Part shown: positions 48,363 through 61,175 of the stretch, in pieces
Layout: each line of letters begins with the position of its first letter
Position numbering within the stretch: position 1 is the stretch's first letter
Assembly (NCBI GenBank): GCA_025642075.2
Contig: JAODUO010000044.1
Span: 320,001-384,000 of the forward strand
Direction: 5' to 3'
DNA: 64,000 nucleotides
Origin: Ridgeia piscesae
Taxonomy: Eukaryota > Annelida > Polychaeta > Sabellida > Siboglinidae
Program-made: the position numbers and the translations under genes
The notes under the pieces: generated by a model
Database searches by the model: none
The model's input: only the letters and a program-made list of their open reading frames with translations
What the model was told of the DNA's origin: nothing

Positions 48363-50862
48363 TTTTGTATACTAGAACTGCACATGACAATGCTACGACA
48401 GAGATTATAGTTTCTCAAGGTCAGTGTAACATGGTGTTCATAGATTGACCAGGCACTATGCATTATTGGATTGCTCTCAAAAGTTTGCAAAGTAAAACAA
48501 TGCATTTATTAGTAATTAATCTCAATGAATATATGGTATGGGAGATGAATTTTTGTTATCCGAAACTACTTGCATTAATGTATCTACCAGTAACAACACA
48601 AGGTGACATGATGAAGCAATATATTTTCTCATGATACATCTTAACAACCAAACCCCACTACAAACCTGCGAGAAAGTGTCTTGAAGAATGTTAAGCGGGC
48701 ATGAAACAAGGATGTTGGTGGGAGCATGTTGAACTAGTACAAGTCACGAGAACATGGCACCAGTGTAATGTGAACTGTTTGTGGCTGTGGATGGAATACG
48801 ACTGCTGTGCTATGCCAATAAACATGTAGCACATGAATAGGAAAGCCTGGTTTCCAAAAAGTCTGCGTATTATGTGTAATTCATCTTTCTAAGTTTCATT
48901 TGTTTAAGTCACATTCTTTTAAGCAAAACTAAGATTTCAAATTCTGGAATTAGTTTAAATGTTCTGAATGAATGAATGAATATGAATATTTATTTTTTGG
49001 AATCGTACAAACAAACAGTATGTATAAACAACAAATGTAACAATCAATTATATCATGTACGATTCCGGGCAGACAGTGGAGCTGTATCCTTCCTATCATG
49101 TGTATTGAATTAAGGTGGATCACGATGATATTTTTTTCAGTTTATCTGTAAGCGTAACTCACCAGGAATAACAATCGTTCAAAGAGATATTGATATAATA
49201 ATTATACTATTCACTGTATGTATTGTTAAAGGAAACATCAATATTAACAGCACCATATGTTATGAGTTATTGATAAATACAAAATGTGTGTTAATTATCC
49301 ATACGTTAATCCTCATATCATGTTTCATTTACGTGTATCCATTAGCAGTACAATACACACGTGAAAGATAAACTTTTGAAATGTGGTAACAATATAACCA
49401 CTTGGACACAAACATGTTCAATCAGAAGGTATATGTGTAGAAGTGCCAGTCAGACCCACAGAAACACGTCGTTCAACTCCCACCCCCACGGGTCTAAGTA
49501 ATCTCTCAGCAGAAAACTCATTCTTGATTGCCAACAAGATATTTGTCTACAGCGACAACCAGAGCGCCAGTTCAATAATGTATGGCCCGTGTAGCAATTC
49601 GTGTTTGAACACCAGCTCATGAGAACTTGGACGTGCGGAGAATAAGTGTTGACAGTTATTGTATTAGTGTGATTGTCGGAGATCATATACTACTTGTGGC
49701 ATTTAGCTATAACAGTACTTACTGAAGTTGACCGTTACTGATTGATCAGCCAAAAAAGAGTAACTAACAAATTACTTGCTGATGTTGTGGTTATTGCATT
49801 ATTAGAGCTGTAGTTTGATAATCGTGTAAACAGAATGAGTGAGAAAATGTTGACAAAATTCTATGAGGAATTGTGATGTTTTCAAACATTTCTTAAATTA
49901 ATTTGTTGGCAGTTAGTGGAGCTGTGATTTGATTATATTTGTCGTGTTTGAATTAACACCTGATCTCGCCTGGTGATCTTTACATTCACATTAAAGCCAG
50001 TGTTGCCATCTGTTTCCCTTGAGCAAATTCCAATTTTCAAGTTGCATTGGGTTTTATTGTGCAGTATTCGTTGTAAATGAGTAACGTCAAGAATTATCCA
50101 CTAGCAATGGATTAACACTTCATCACAATTTTGATTAGCTCTTATTCACCCCTGATTATAATAAGTTAAACATAGCAACAATATCACCACCTACATACCT
50201 TGAGAATATTAAAAATTGTCCAGTGTATATTGGTTTAATTATTGTTTAGTTAAAATACTGGCTGTTGTAATCGGCTGTCTCCAGTGGTTCAGTTCTGACT
50301 GTAAGATGGATTACAGGTGGGATTTTTTAGGGAACCTCATGACATGAATTAATCATTATTGTCTAGCGTGGATTACAATGACTTTCATGGATACGTATGA
50401 TCTGTCCCTGTCAGCTGTTGTGACAGGTTGAGTAGTTGAAGTGTTAAAAACATGCTTTTATTTATTAATGACAGTTTGACTGCTGTAGTTATGCAAACAT
50501 GAAGGTCAGACGTATGAAAAATAAATTATTTATCAGAAAATTACGGTTCTGTCTATGAACATCAAGACAGACTGTTGTTTTTGTCAGTTTGTTCACTTTG
50601 ACATCATTACATGTTCCTAGAAGGTATGGTGATATGGTCAAGATGATTGTTTATTTAGCCGTAAAACATGCGCAAAGTCGCATTCAAAGAAAGTGGAACA
50701 AAAGTCCTTTCCATGACAAATGTGTTTCAGGAATACACTGCATGTGCAAAGTTTTTAACACAATCATCTGAGGCATCCGAGCCTTAAAGGCAGCTGCATT
50801 GGGTCTGTGTTATTGCAATTCAGCGTCATCATGTGTCATCATAAATTGGTTGTCAGTTTTCT
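48363..50862. other. unique AT-rich DNA
   Basis: No supported gene. A GAATGAATGAATGAATATG word at ~48966 followed by an 11-bp inverted repeat at 48999-49066 may mark a retroelement 3' end. A 78-codon frame on - (49450-49686) is unrecognised. Confidence 0.45.
48999..49066. repeat. 11-bp perfect inverted repeat with 46-nt loop
   Basis: GGAATCGTACA at 48999-49009 is the exact reverse complement of TGTACGATTCC at 49056-49066. It follows a GAAT-repeat and AT-rich run. Confidence 0.85.
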
Positions 50863-51069
50863 TTAGCATGACACGTTGTGTTTCCTGGAGGACTCTGAAG
50901 GTGACTTCCGTTGTGTCTCCTCTTGATGTCCTTGTAGTATATCGTGACATCTCATCTGGCTCTCTCTGATAACCAATAAGTCTGTGACAATCAGACTAGT
51001 CTGGCACAATGTGGAAGTGGGGACTGGGAGATCTGTGTGTCCTAGAGGCAGCTTGCTCAGGTAGAGCAA
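50863..51069 (-). CDS. possible 3' terminal exon, unknown protein
   Basis: On -, CATTTCTTGCAG gives a good acceptor ending at 51070, with a branch-like CTAAAT upstream. The frame then runs 68 codons to TAA and ends in a hydrophilic tail (EETQRKSPSESSRKHNVSC). No AATAAA lies close downstream, which weakens the call. With the upstream ATG the whole frame is 74 codons. Unrecognised. Confidence 0.22.
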   Translation of the reverse strand: MLYLSKLPLGHTDLPVPTSTLCQTSLIVTDLLVIRESQMRCHDILQGHQEETQRKSPSESSRKHNVSC

Positions 51070-51247
51070 CTGCAAGAAATGTGGCATGATTTAGTTTGAC
51101 AGGGGATTTCCGTAGGGATGAGGTATTTTATGTTGGTCTTGTTTAATAATTCACTCGCTCTTATAAGCATGTGTCCGTGTGCGACGTGGCTGTCACTGGG
51201 CTGTCATGTGGGGGCATGTGACAGGGTTGGAGTAACAATTGACAGAC

Positions 51248-51333
51248 GGACTGGCTTGCATACACATGCACACACACAATTACACATACAATCACACGCA
51301 TGCATGCACGCACGCACACACACACACACACAA
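51248..51333. repeat. CA/CGCA microsatellite
   Basis: Interrupted CACACA, GCATGCATGCACGC and a CA run. Confidence 0.85.
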
Positions 51334-51889
51334 GTATTTCTCTGCGTGGTGTAGGTGTGTAACATGTGTTTGGTTGGTGGGAGTGGTCTGTCGTATTTGT
51401 GTGGTCCATACGTGCATGTCCGTGGTGCGCACACATGTATGTGCGTGTGTGTGTGTGGGTGTCACTAACATGGAGCATCCATTAGTTGACATGTCTTCAA
51501 ATGTAGGCCTTTGAATAATGTAACATCTGCCCTGCGTTCTGAGGCAGCCATTGTGTGTGGCACCCACTACAGATGGTTGTTGACACACCATGACCCCAGT
51601 ACACAGTACGCAGGAGAGTACACGGCCAGTTTTCTCCACAGAAGAAGGAACCAAGAACACAGCTGGTGCGTTCACAAGATCACCGGCCTGCCAAGTTGGA
51701 ACCAAACCACAGCCCTTGAATGAATTCATCCGCTAAACAGGTTGACACTAACTTGCAGTGTCACTGTCAAAGTCAAGGCACTGTTCTACATAAATGGACC
51801 CAGGAAGGCTGAAATAAAAACGGATAATAAGCTACTGATGCGATAAAGAAAACGGAACAAAAATTATCCATCTATATGACCTGGTCTGG

Positions 51890-52279
51890 TAGATTGGCTT
51901 ACTGGGAAACAAGAGGTCTAGGTCTGTTTATTTGGACGGGTTAAACGGGCATGCTCATGTTGACACGGATGCACCTGTAGTCCATGTTAATAATACTACA
52001 TCCATGAAATATGTAGTCATGTTTCTGACACGGAGACACAGCAGGAATATAGGTTACTGTGCTAAGTTTGAGGACCGTTACAGAGGCTGGTCTGTTAGAC
52101 TCCCTCTAACCACAGGCACAGGTTTTTCCCCCGTAAAATGTGGCACACCTGAAAGGAACTTGAACCACATGCAAGCCACATGTTCATGTCTCACGTTGCA
52201 GCATTTGGCTTTGTTGTTGAAGAAGAAAAACAGAATAGTCCCACAGTACTGCTTACTAATATGGAAAATCAGTTACTAA
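51890..52279 (+). CDS. long open frame, probably chance
   Basis: About 130 codons are open after an in-frame TAG, with no ATG near the start. The middle (RNIGYCAKFEDRYRGWSVRL) reads protein-like, but the end is Leu/Lys/Ile-rich and unconvincing. No splice pair was found that isolates the better part. Confidence 0.15.
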
Positions 52280-53026
52280 ATTGCTTTCTGCATAGCTGTG
52301 TGATCAAAGATACAAACACCAATGGCACAATGATACCACATAATTGTGCAGCTGGTTTTAGTTGAGGTCTAATTCAGGTCGAAACAGTCAACAACCATTA
52401 AGAAGAATACCTGATTATTTTTGGTCATGCAAGCTTACTACCGAATCAGAAGAAACGTCAAGACATTCTTAGTAAACAAAACACAGACTTTGATTGACAG
52501 GTCATCAATCATCATTAATTGGCAAATGAGTTGAGATTATGCACCAAATAACAATCCTGTGACTGTTAGTGTTATTGTCTGGTCAGTTGTTTCAACTATC
52601 TGGACAATTGCAATTCTTCCCTGAGACCTGTTGTGGAGCTTAACACCTTCCCCTGGGTGAATTCAATTGGCCAGAACTAATTAATCATCTCCTCCAGTAC
52701 ACAGGGGGCTCAGTACTAATCATCACCACACTCTAGTACTAGAGTATTCAGTGGGGACATGGCAGAGTCCTAATTACCCCCAGTCACACCCCCCTCCCCA
52801 CTCCCCATTCCACCTCAATCAACAACAATGCTGCAGCAAGGCCAACATTTGGTTGCAGTGTGTGCCACAAGGTGTCGCCACTATAGCTGTGTTATTCCAT
52901 GTTACTAGAGTAGGCGCAGCTACAGCAAAGGAACCTGTCATTATTTCACAGTTTTCTTCATGCACAATACAGTAAATACATAGAATATTTATGTGAGGTT
53001 TGTAGAAGTTTATCATATACACACAC

Positions 53027-53032
<6 letters not shown>
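52280..53032. other. unique DNA
   Basis: No feature seen. A C-rich patch lies near 52780-52815. Confidence 0.5.
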
Positions 53033-53078
<46 letters not shown>

Positions 53079-53107
53079 TTATATACATATATATACTATA
53101 CATATAC

Positions 53108-53141
<34 letters not shown>

Positions 53142-53172
53142 TATAAATATTATATATATATATTATATATTA
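53033..53172. repeat. (AT)n with (GT)n core
   Basis: AT repeats from 53033, irregular TATACATA steps, a short GT run (53120-53140) and a final TATATA block. Confidence 0.95.
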
Positions 53173-55049
53173 AAATTACTTCACTTTTGTAAGTATTTAT
53201 TTATGATGTTGTTTTGTTTGTCAGTTTAACAATGCTTATTATTATTACTACTACAGTAATTCTGTGTGTGATTAATATCTTCATTTTATTGTATCCAGCT
53301 TAGTTATTTCAATTAGTGTAGATATCATTTTATTATTTTATACCCGAGTGTTTTTGATTTTAGTTAAATTAAGGTTGATTTTTATCATCTAAAAATGTTG
53401 GCTTATTATTGTCAATTAACTTTGCTTCATGAAAAGTTATTATAGGTATTATTAGTCAGTATTTAATTATAATAATAATTACTTAGTAGTTTATTTGTAC
53501 ACAAGTCACTAATTGTCTTCATCTCCATGATGTTTTCCTGTCCGTTATTTCTACATATTCACGTCAGTCTAGACGGCTGTCTTGCAACTACTTACAATTA
53601 CGATGATTAACTTAAAAGATGATTTTGTTTTTTCTTTATGCCACAATAAATATTTCCACTGCTGCCTGAGTTAAAGACAGGCCAAGTCAACGATTCAAAT
53701 AAACAATGTCATGCTTGGAAGGTATTAAATATTAACACAACAGATCGATACTTGTAGCATTTGTATGACAGTGGATCATTAGAGTTGTGTCAATAGTTAA
53801 TCAGTACTGAGGACACTGGTTTACCTGAGGTCAAGCCTGATTAATGTAGGAGTCAATGGACCCAGCGAATTAGTTTGGAACATTTTCCCGTTGATAAGGT
53901 CAATAAAACGTGTACTTGAGTCGTGAGAAAATATGTAAATAAAAAAGCGCGTTAATGGGTATTACTTTTGTGAGGTTTTGCGGTTCAGCATTGATTGGCA
54001 TTGACACGCTATGGGGGTTCAAAGATTCAAATATAAGTGCAAAGTTGGTGTGAAATCCAACACGAAAAGGTGTTCTGGTGCACAGGTTCAGTTTTATCTT
54101 TCAAAGAGTGCGATAAATGTGATGCAAATAAATGTCCAAAATCTCTTGTTGTAGCCTTACTTTTTATTATGGTATGTATCAGTATCAAATATCAATCAGT
54201 TTATTTCAAAACACACAACATTGAAAAACAAACAACACAAATCAAGGAAATAACAAGTCACATGGTACGAATGATATACAATGGAAAAATAGGTTTTGGA
54301 AAGAAGTAGACTTGAAGTTAAACACTTATAAGTGTCTACCCCTTTGAACACTTTGATAAAAATAGTAAGTGTCAATGGTTAGTATTAATTACAATTGTGC
54401 AGTTATACCATAAATAAACATGAGATTTACTTGCCGTGATATCGTTGTATGTTTACATTATATATTTACTTACGAGTGTATTAACGTAATGATGTTTAAA
54501 TATATATTTTGACATATGCAAGTTTAATCTAAGTTATTACAGGCACTAAAATAAATTATAGATCAAATTTATTGACATAATAAAATAACAAAAGTATAGT
54601 AATAATAGAATGCTGAATTTAAACATAGCTATGTAAGAAAGTCACATATGTAAATTAAAGCAGAGTCTAAATACAGTAGGAAAAACCTACCGAATCAAAG
54701 AGATGTAGGACTGAATGCAGTCTTAATCAGGATACTTGTTATCCGAGGATGGTTTTAATGATTGGTTTCATGAAGGTCAAATGACAAATATAGCTCGTGC
54801 ACAGAAGGTCTGTCTTCTGTCTCATAAAATGTTTCATTTTGTTAACGCCAAAAAACTGATCATTGTCATTAGGAGACAATCACTCATGTTAGTTGACGTT
54901 CGCAAGGTTTGAAACCAAGCAACACTCCTACAAGTCAGATGTGGTTTTAAAATAATTAAAATGTCATTTCTCATTCATGCACTATTAACTCATTGTCATA
55001 CGTCATGTAAAGAAACTGACAGCTTATATATCAATATAAATAATCAGAT
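53173..55049. other. unique AT-rich DNA
   Basis: A 90-codon frame on + (54037-54309, GTG start) has the motif CDKCDANKCPKS but no recognisable family. The rest is featureless. Confidence 0.45.
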
Positions 55050-55055
55050 GTGAAC

Positions 55056-55086
<31 letters not shown>

Positions 55087-55145
55087 TGGGTGTGTGTGTG
55101 TGTGTGTGTGTGTATTAGTATTATATATATATATATATATATTAT
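55050..55145. repeat. (GT)n then (AT)n
   Basis: A GT run with two GGGTGT interruptions is followed by an AT run. Confidence 0.95.
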
Positions 55146-55342
55146 TTTATAGAATCTATCAATGCACCTGACAGTAAAAACCCAAGATGATGGAGAACGC
55201 TTTGATGGTCCTTGACTAGTGGTCTGCCCACTCATTTGGCTGCCTCCAAACCCTCTCTCCTCCCACCCAATTATAAACTAGTAAGTAAGTCTGCCACAAG
55301 GAGAAATGTAGTCTGGTGGCTTTGGCTGTTGGGTCTCCGGAA

Positions 55343-55576
55343 TATCGAGAGAGAGGGAGGAGAGAGAGAGAGAGAGGGAGGGAGGGAGGGAGGGAGGGAG
55401 GGAGGGAGGGAGGAGGGAGGAGGGAGGGAGGGAGGGAGAGGGAGGAGAGCGGGAGGGAGGGAGGGAGGGAGGGAAGAGAGAGAGAGAGAGGGAGGGAGGG
55501 GGAGGGAGGGGGAGGGAGAGAGAGAGAGAGGGAGAGAGAGAGGGAGAGAGGGAGAGAGGGAGAGAGAGAGAGAGTG
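55343..55576. repeat. polypurine (GGGA/GA)n tract
   Basis: GAGA and GGGA repeats without pyrimidines over most of the length. Frames rich in Arg/Glu/Gly (+) or Ser/Leu/Pro (-) are artefacts. Confidence 0.97.
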
Positions 55577-55905
55577 CATCATCACTGGAATCATTACAAA
55601 TTTAACTTACTGATAACTAACAATCCAGTAATTAGCCCTCTTACATCTATCAAATATACATTTCCATTTTATATGCAAGGCAGCATAGAACATTCTGTAA
55701 GTATGACACCAGATATATTTTTTATTATTGTTATGAAAGTGTTCAGCCAAAAATAGCAATAGTTTATCCAATGATTTTGCTTATGCAGAACACAATTTGT
55801 TATAAATGAATCAGCATACTATATTAAATTTAATATCAGTATAATTCCACTCAATGCATGTATGTGTTGACAGTGTTTTGTCCCATTTGTGACACCTCAA
55901 AATGA

Positions 55906-56109
55906 TTATCTCATGGGGAGGGGTTGAAATGATAGGAGGTTGAAATGTCTGTCCAGGGCCCAGATGGGCACTGTGGGTGGGTGGGGCCTCAGGGCCTGTC
56001 TGTCAGTGTAAGTAGGGCCCGGCTTCTCCTGCATGGCCCCCTGCCACTGGCTGATGTTATAGTCGAAGTGGTTGGTATTGGTCCCCACTTTTGGGTCATA
56101 ATTTTGGTC
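55906..56109 (-). CDS. GC-rich exon-like frame, unknown protein
   Basis: After a TAG that could serve as an acceptor AG (CCATTATAG), the - strand is open for 67 codons to TAA. Codons are strikingly GC-ending for this window (AAC CAC TTC GAC, then ATC AGC CAG TGG CAG). The residues include NTNHFDYNISQWQGAMQEKP and TVPIWALDRHFNLL. GC content stands out from both flanks. No family is recognised. The upstream flank contains repeated GGACCA/TGGTCCT words, so the whole could be a GC-rich repeat instead. Confidence 0.3.
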   Translation of the reverse strand, partial: DQNYDPKVGTNTNHFDYNISQWQGAMQEKPGPTYTDRQALRPHPPTVPIWALDRHFNLLSFQPLPMR

Positions 56110-56798
56110 CTATAATGGTAGTGGTTTTTCATATTACATGTATATTGGTCCTCTCTTGTCTCGATGGTCCCATGGTCTTGGTCCTCTAGGGTGGATGGTC
56201 CTGCTGTTATGATCCTATAGATGTGTCAGTCGCCCTGTGTGGCTGGGTGCGTTGTCTTCGTCATTCTCTGGTGGTAGTATTTCCATAAATTGCCATTTCA
56301 TAATTACAGTTTTCCCACTATTGACTGGGAGCACAACCTGTGAAGGACAGGGTCCTATATATAAATGCCTCTCTGTCATCTACTGGCACTTGAGAGTGTT
56401 TTTACAAGGTGCGCCAAGGTTACTTTGGTGCATGTCAGATGATGGATGGCTACTATTTCTAACTTGTTGCCCTTGGTCAAGGGTCATGGGCAAGTATAGT
56501 ACACACAGTGTATTGTATGTCAGGCCATTCAGTTTCCCCGTCAGTTCACTTCTGTGGCAGAGAGACGTTTGTTTGGGAAGAGGATACATTGGGGACTGAA
56601 TGAAACATTAGGATAGTGCCACACTATTTGTGTTGTAGGTCATCCTTGTCATCCTTAATTCACCTCATGTCAGCGCTGGTAACCCTTGTGGCAACCCTGG
56701 ATACCCTTCCTCTGCTCCTGGGAACCCTCTCCCGTGTAATGGTTCATTTCAACTCATCTCTTCAGCAAATTCAACTTTTTCATTAAGATTTTAGTTTG
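56110..56798. other. unique DNA with TGGTCCT-rich start
   Basis: TGGTCC words recur at 56088-56205. A 120-codon hydrophobic ATG-less frame on + (56237-56599) is unrecognised and probably chance. Confidence 0.45.
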
Positions 56799-56836
56799 TA
56801 TATAATATATATATATATTATTATTATTAAAAAATA

Positions 56837-56920
<84 letters not shown>
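56799..56920. repeat. (AT)n microsatellite
   Basis: AT repeats with an internal ATTATTATTAAAAAAT spacer; the second block is ~80 bp and unbroken. Confidence 0.97.
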
Positions 56921-56921
<1 letters not shown>

Positions 56922-59297
56922 AGTATGTCCAGTCCTATCACCAAGTATTCCCTGACAAATACATTATATACCAATGATATGTTATAATTGCCTTCTGAAT
57001 ATATAAATTAATCTTAAAAGAAATTCAACCAAATGTTTTAGTCCTTTTTATTAGTTACACTCTTCAACAAGAAATGTTTGGTCTTAATAAAGCTCTATAT
57101 AGTGTTTAAGTGTCAGTTTAATAAATCAGTATCCAAACTCCCAAACATTACCCTGAATATGAGTGTATAAAATGTGTCATTTTCTGTTAAAATGTGTAAA
57201 GATTTGCCCACTTGCAACTCAGTTCCAAGATCTGTGTTAAATTGAAGTCAGACAATGGGGCTAATGACGGCATAAATGACAGAGGAGATTAAACCCACTG
57301 ACACACCAGATTGATAAATTATTTCAGACATGTCCACATTGCTGAAATTTAAATTGTTTTATTGATAACAAATTTATCTTTCGCGTATTGCATGTAATAT
57401 TTCTAGATTGAAGATGTCGGGGATCAAGTCCATCATTATGCAAGATTCATAAGTCACGTTGCTCTTCAATTGCGCATTTGTTTCCATTAATAGTTTGCAA
57501 AAATCAATGCCTGTCTATCTACAGCCTTGACCACACAATGCACGTGATAAATGTCATACTTAAGTTTACCGATAATTTACCAAATGTGTGACAGGTTTTT
57601 AATCTAGTCAGAATTACTATAGCTATTTTAACGAGTACCTGTCAGTGGGATATAACAAACAGGTTGACCTTGGCATCCATTTTTACCAGGTTGTTGATTG
57701 ATTACTGTGAAAATGGAGAAACCGATATTTTATTGGCAAGTAATCTGCTGCAATAAAGCAAGTCTGAATGGGCAAACTCAATCAGTCAAACGGGTGACAG
57801 AAAACAAATTAGATTTCCAGATATGTGACTTATGTTGCTGACATAAGATAACTAGATGAATGTTAATGAAAACGTGTATATATGTTTCCAACTTGCAACA
57901 GTCCATTTCTCAATAATAAAATCATTAGCAAGGCTCCACCTGGTGTGGAATAATTCGTAGGTGGTGCCATCTGGTGTAAACCGGGTTCTTTAACATCTTG
58001 TGAAACGATCTGATATTTGCGTATAGGAGCAGATTTTTGATATCAAAACATGTTTTTGCAAGGTTGAAGATCGTGCTTTATCGTTATTATTATGACTACT
58101 CTTTGGGAACAAATGGTGTCATGTTTGCAGGGAATTTTAATCCACTAAATATATATAAAATGTTGTCATATCTCAGTTTTGTACTAGATTATTCGCTGTA
58201 GTTTTAACCGCATACTTAAAGAATTTCTGCTTGTTTCAGGTATTCTACTAGGCACATCGTCATCATTCGAAACAATCACAGAAGTTGTGAATAAATCGAC
58301 ACGTAAGTTAACACATTGTTTTCATATTTCTCAAAAGCATGCCATTAAACAAAGCGTCTGTCTCCATCTCTGTGCGCATGTAGTGTTCTTAACCATCATG
58401 CCAATATGTGCTGTAAAATTGAATTTATGTCCAGTTGTTCTGATGTATATAACTGTTCCTAATACTACACTAAATGTGCTGAAAATGTACTGCCTGCCAA
58501 ATCATGCTTAATAAGCCTGAACATTTGTTTGCGGTTTGAATGTTACACACTGTTCTTGCCAGACAAAACAGTATCTCTTTGTAGACAAATATTCCTCTCA
58601 TAGACAAACTGCCAGCAGTATTTGGTGCAGGTTTGGTGAAATGAAAAGCATTTAGGTGTTCAACACATGTGTGGTTCCTACGTATAGACAGTCCATTGCT
58701 GATTCACCCACTTTGTGTTAATAATTACTCCCCCCAAAGACTCCCAGTGATAGGGCAGACAATTGCATTTAAAAAACCTGCCTGGTATTATTATGGTCTC
58801 ATCCTAGTACTTAGGTGTATTAATTAATCTATTTCCTTCTCATCATGACAAGTTGTAGACATTGTTGTAATCTGTCCACTACTACATGGCTGATGCATAA
58901 AAACCAACCTTCATTTCAGAATTATATTTACAAAAACCTACAAATTAGAATCTAGTAACTTCAATCTGCATAATGATATGTCCTACAGCTCTGCGTACTG
59001 TTACCCATACACTGTATGTTTTGGTAATAATTAATTTAATTTATATTTATTTGTGTGTAAAATTCTAACAAACCATCTGTACATCATTTTTTTTTATTAT
59101 AAATAAATATTTATCTGCAAGTTAATGAATTTCTGTCAATTTATCTTCTGATTATGAAATGATAGCAAACAGGAAACTATACTATGATATAAAGATTATG
59201 TTTATCTTATTTTTTGCTTTTGTTTAAAAGTCCAACTGTTAATTGGGTAGGAAAAACAGCATTTACCCTGGGAAATGTCTGCCCCAATAGCCTTAGC
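56921..59297. other. unique AT-rich DNA
   Basis: No supported gene or repeat. Confidence 0.5.
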
Positions 59298-59596
59298 TTC
59301 TAGAATTTCATTTATTTGACCTTATAGCTTTTTTCCTCTTTTGGGCCTGTGAGTTGCCAGATCAAGGAAAAGTACACTTTGTAACCCCACATTTTCTGGG
59401 CCTTCTTATTTCTTCCCATCCACAGCTGCGTGGTAAATTCCACTGGTACCCTAGTGAGAAATCTGGTCCTGTTATCCAGGGTTCGGTTTCTTATATGGAG
59501 ATTTTGGTGGGTGACAACTTAACTCATAGCTCGGTAGAACAAACAAAGTTAATTGACACATTTCAGCTGCAAAAATATTTGGAAGGTGATTCTTAG
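59298..59596 (+). CDS. possible terminal exon, unknown protein
   Basis: The frame is open for 99 codons including the stop. A pyrimidine-rich run (CTTTTTTCCTCTTTT) followed by TGTGAG at ~59353 resembles an acceptor. The downstream residues (VSYMEILVGDN, LIDTFQLQKYLEGDS) read protein-like. AATAAA words occur at ~59728 and ~59848. No family is recognised. Confidence 0.22.
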
Positions 59597-61175
59597 GTTG
59601 CATTTGTGTAGGTTTGCAAAAACAATGCTGCAAATTTACCTCAAAAATTTCATCTAGTTTATGTAAATTGCAAATTACAGGATCAAAAAAGTGTATGCAG
59701 TAATTAGTGCATGGTTGATATTATGCAATAAACTCAATTTTAAATGCAGGCATTTGTCTTTGCATTTTGCAAAGTTAGGTTGTTGAATAATTGCACTGCA
59801 GTAACTTTTTTGTCATGTTTATGCTCTGTGCACCTGCTAATAATAATAAAGCTTTATTGCCATATTCAACATACATTATATGATGAATTGGAATGTAGTC
59901 TTTGATTTAAATTGACTTGGTTATGAATGAAGCAAAATTATTAATTGTTAATAGCGTCATTATAGCAGCCCAATTATTTATTAATGAGTTACAGTAAATC
60001 ACAAGGTCACAGGAAATTAGATGATTATCCTAATATAGTTTCTCTCTAATGTTTGCGTTTAATGGTATTTTCTTACACCTATTTGTGTAATGTGCTATGA
60101 TATGGATTGTAAAACAGTAAAACCTGTCTTGCTATCTGTAAATAAAAAACCGTGGAAATATTTCTAATTCCACCAGTCTGCAACAGTTGGATTGAGACTA
60201 AGCGAAACTGACAGAAATGTAGCTGTATAGTTTGTTTCAATTATAATCATCAACACAGGTACCTGGATGTAGGGGTCAGAGTTATCTCGAAAGTACCCAG
60301 CAACAAATTCTTTCGGCGATAAGATGTGTTAAGTAGAAGCCCTAATTAGAGCCAGCCATGTTTGTTTTTCCGTCTCTTCGGGCCTGGTCTGCCTCCAGTC
60401 TCACATTTCAACGCAAAGACATATCAGGGAAAAAACCTAAAGTAAACCAAATTGACATGTATGCATATGTTTTGCAGTGCAGCAAACAGTTGCGGGTATG
60501 GTGATATAAAAATACTGTTACTATTGTAGGGAAATCTCACAGAACAAACATAGGTTTTTTTGTGGTGACTCAATTGATGCACAACGCAGTTATTTTTTGA
60601 TATTGATGTTGTAGTCGTGATGGTGTAAAATGAATGGTTACATACACATCAGAGATGTACCATTTGGAGTACGACAGATCAGAGAAGAACAGTTGTGTGA
60701 TATGTTTAGTTATTAAAAAAAAGAGTTGCATAAAATGTGATCATTTACTGCACATGAAGGGGATTAATGTGCAGTAAATATGTGGATTACTGAATATACA
60801 ATATATTGAAGGAGTTGAATTACACAGTGAATGTTTGTTATTTGGTGCTCGGGATATCAAAATACATTAAAAAAAAGAAATGGAATTTTTAGTTGGGTTG
60901 ATTTAATCTATACATTTTCATCTTCCTTAATTAATATTTTATTGTATGCAAAAATGGTTTGTTTTAGTATGATAGAATGCATTCTCTAAGCATAACACAG
61001 TTCACTGCACCTTTTTATGGCATCTTCCAAAAATACGACCCTAAACTGTCGCCACATCTGAGTTTATCAAATGTAGCAACTCTGGCAATCGTGGCTCAAT
61101 GATACTTATTTTTTACTCGACTCTAATAAGATATCTTTAAAAGCCGAGTGGATTCGATGGGGACCGATGCGTGAT
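59597..61175. other. unique AT-rich DNA with a perfect hairpin
   Basis: AATAATAATAAAGCTTTATT near 59840 could be the tail of a retroelement. The hairpin at 60743-60779 is listed separately. No gene seen. Confidence 0.5.
60743..60779. repeat. 13-bp perfect hairpin
   Basis: ATTTACTGCACAT at 60743-60755 and ATGTGCAGTAAAT at 60767-60779 are exact reverse complements separated by 11 nt. The flanks do not pair further. Confidence 0.9.

Noticed and set aside
56237..56599. 120-codon frame on + as a gene
   Set aside because: No ATG at the start, Cys/Leu/Ser/Trp-rich composition and an overlapping open frame on - point to chance.
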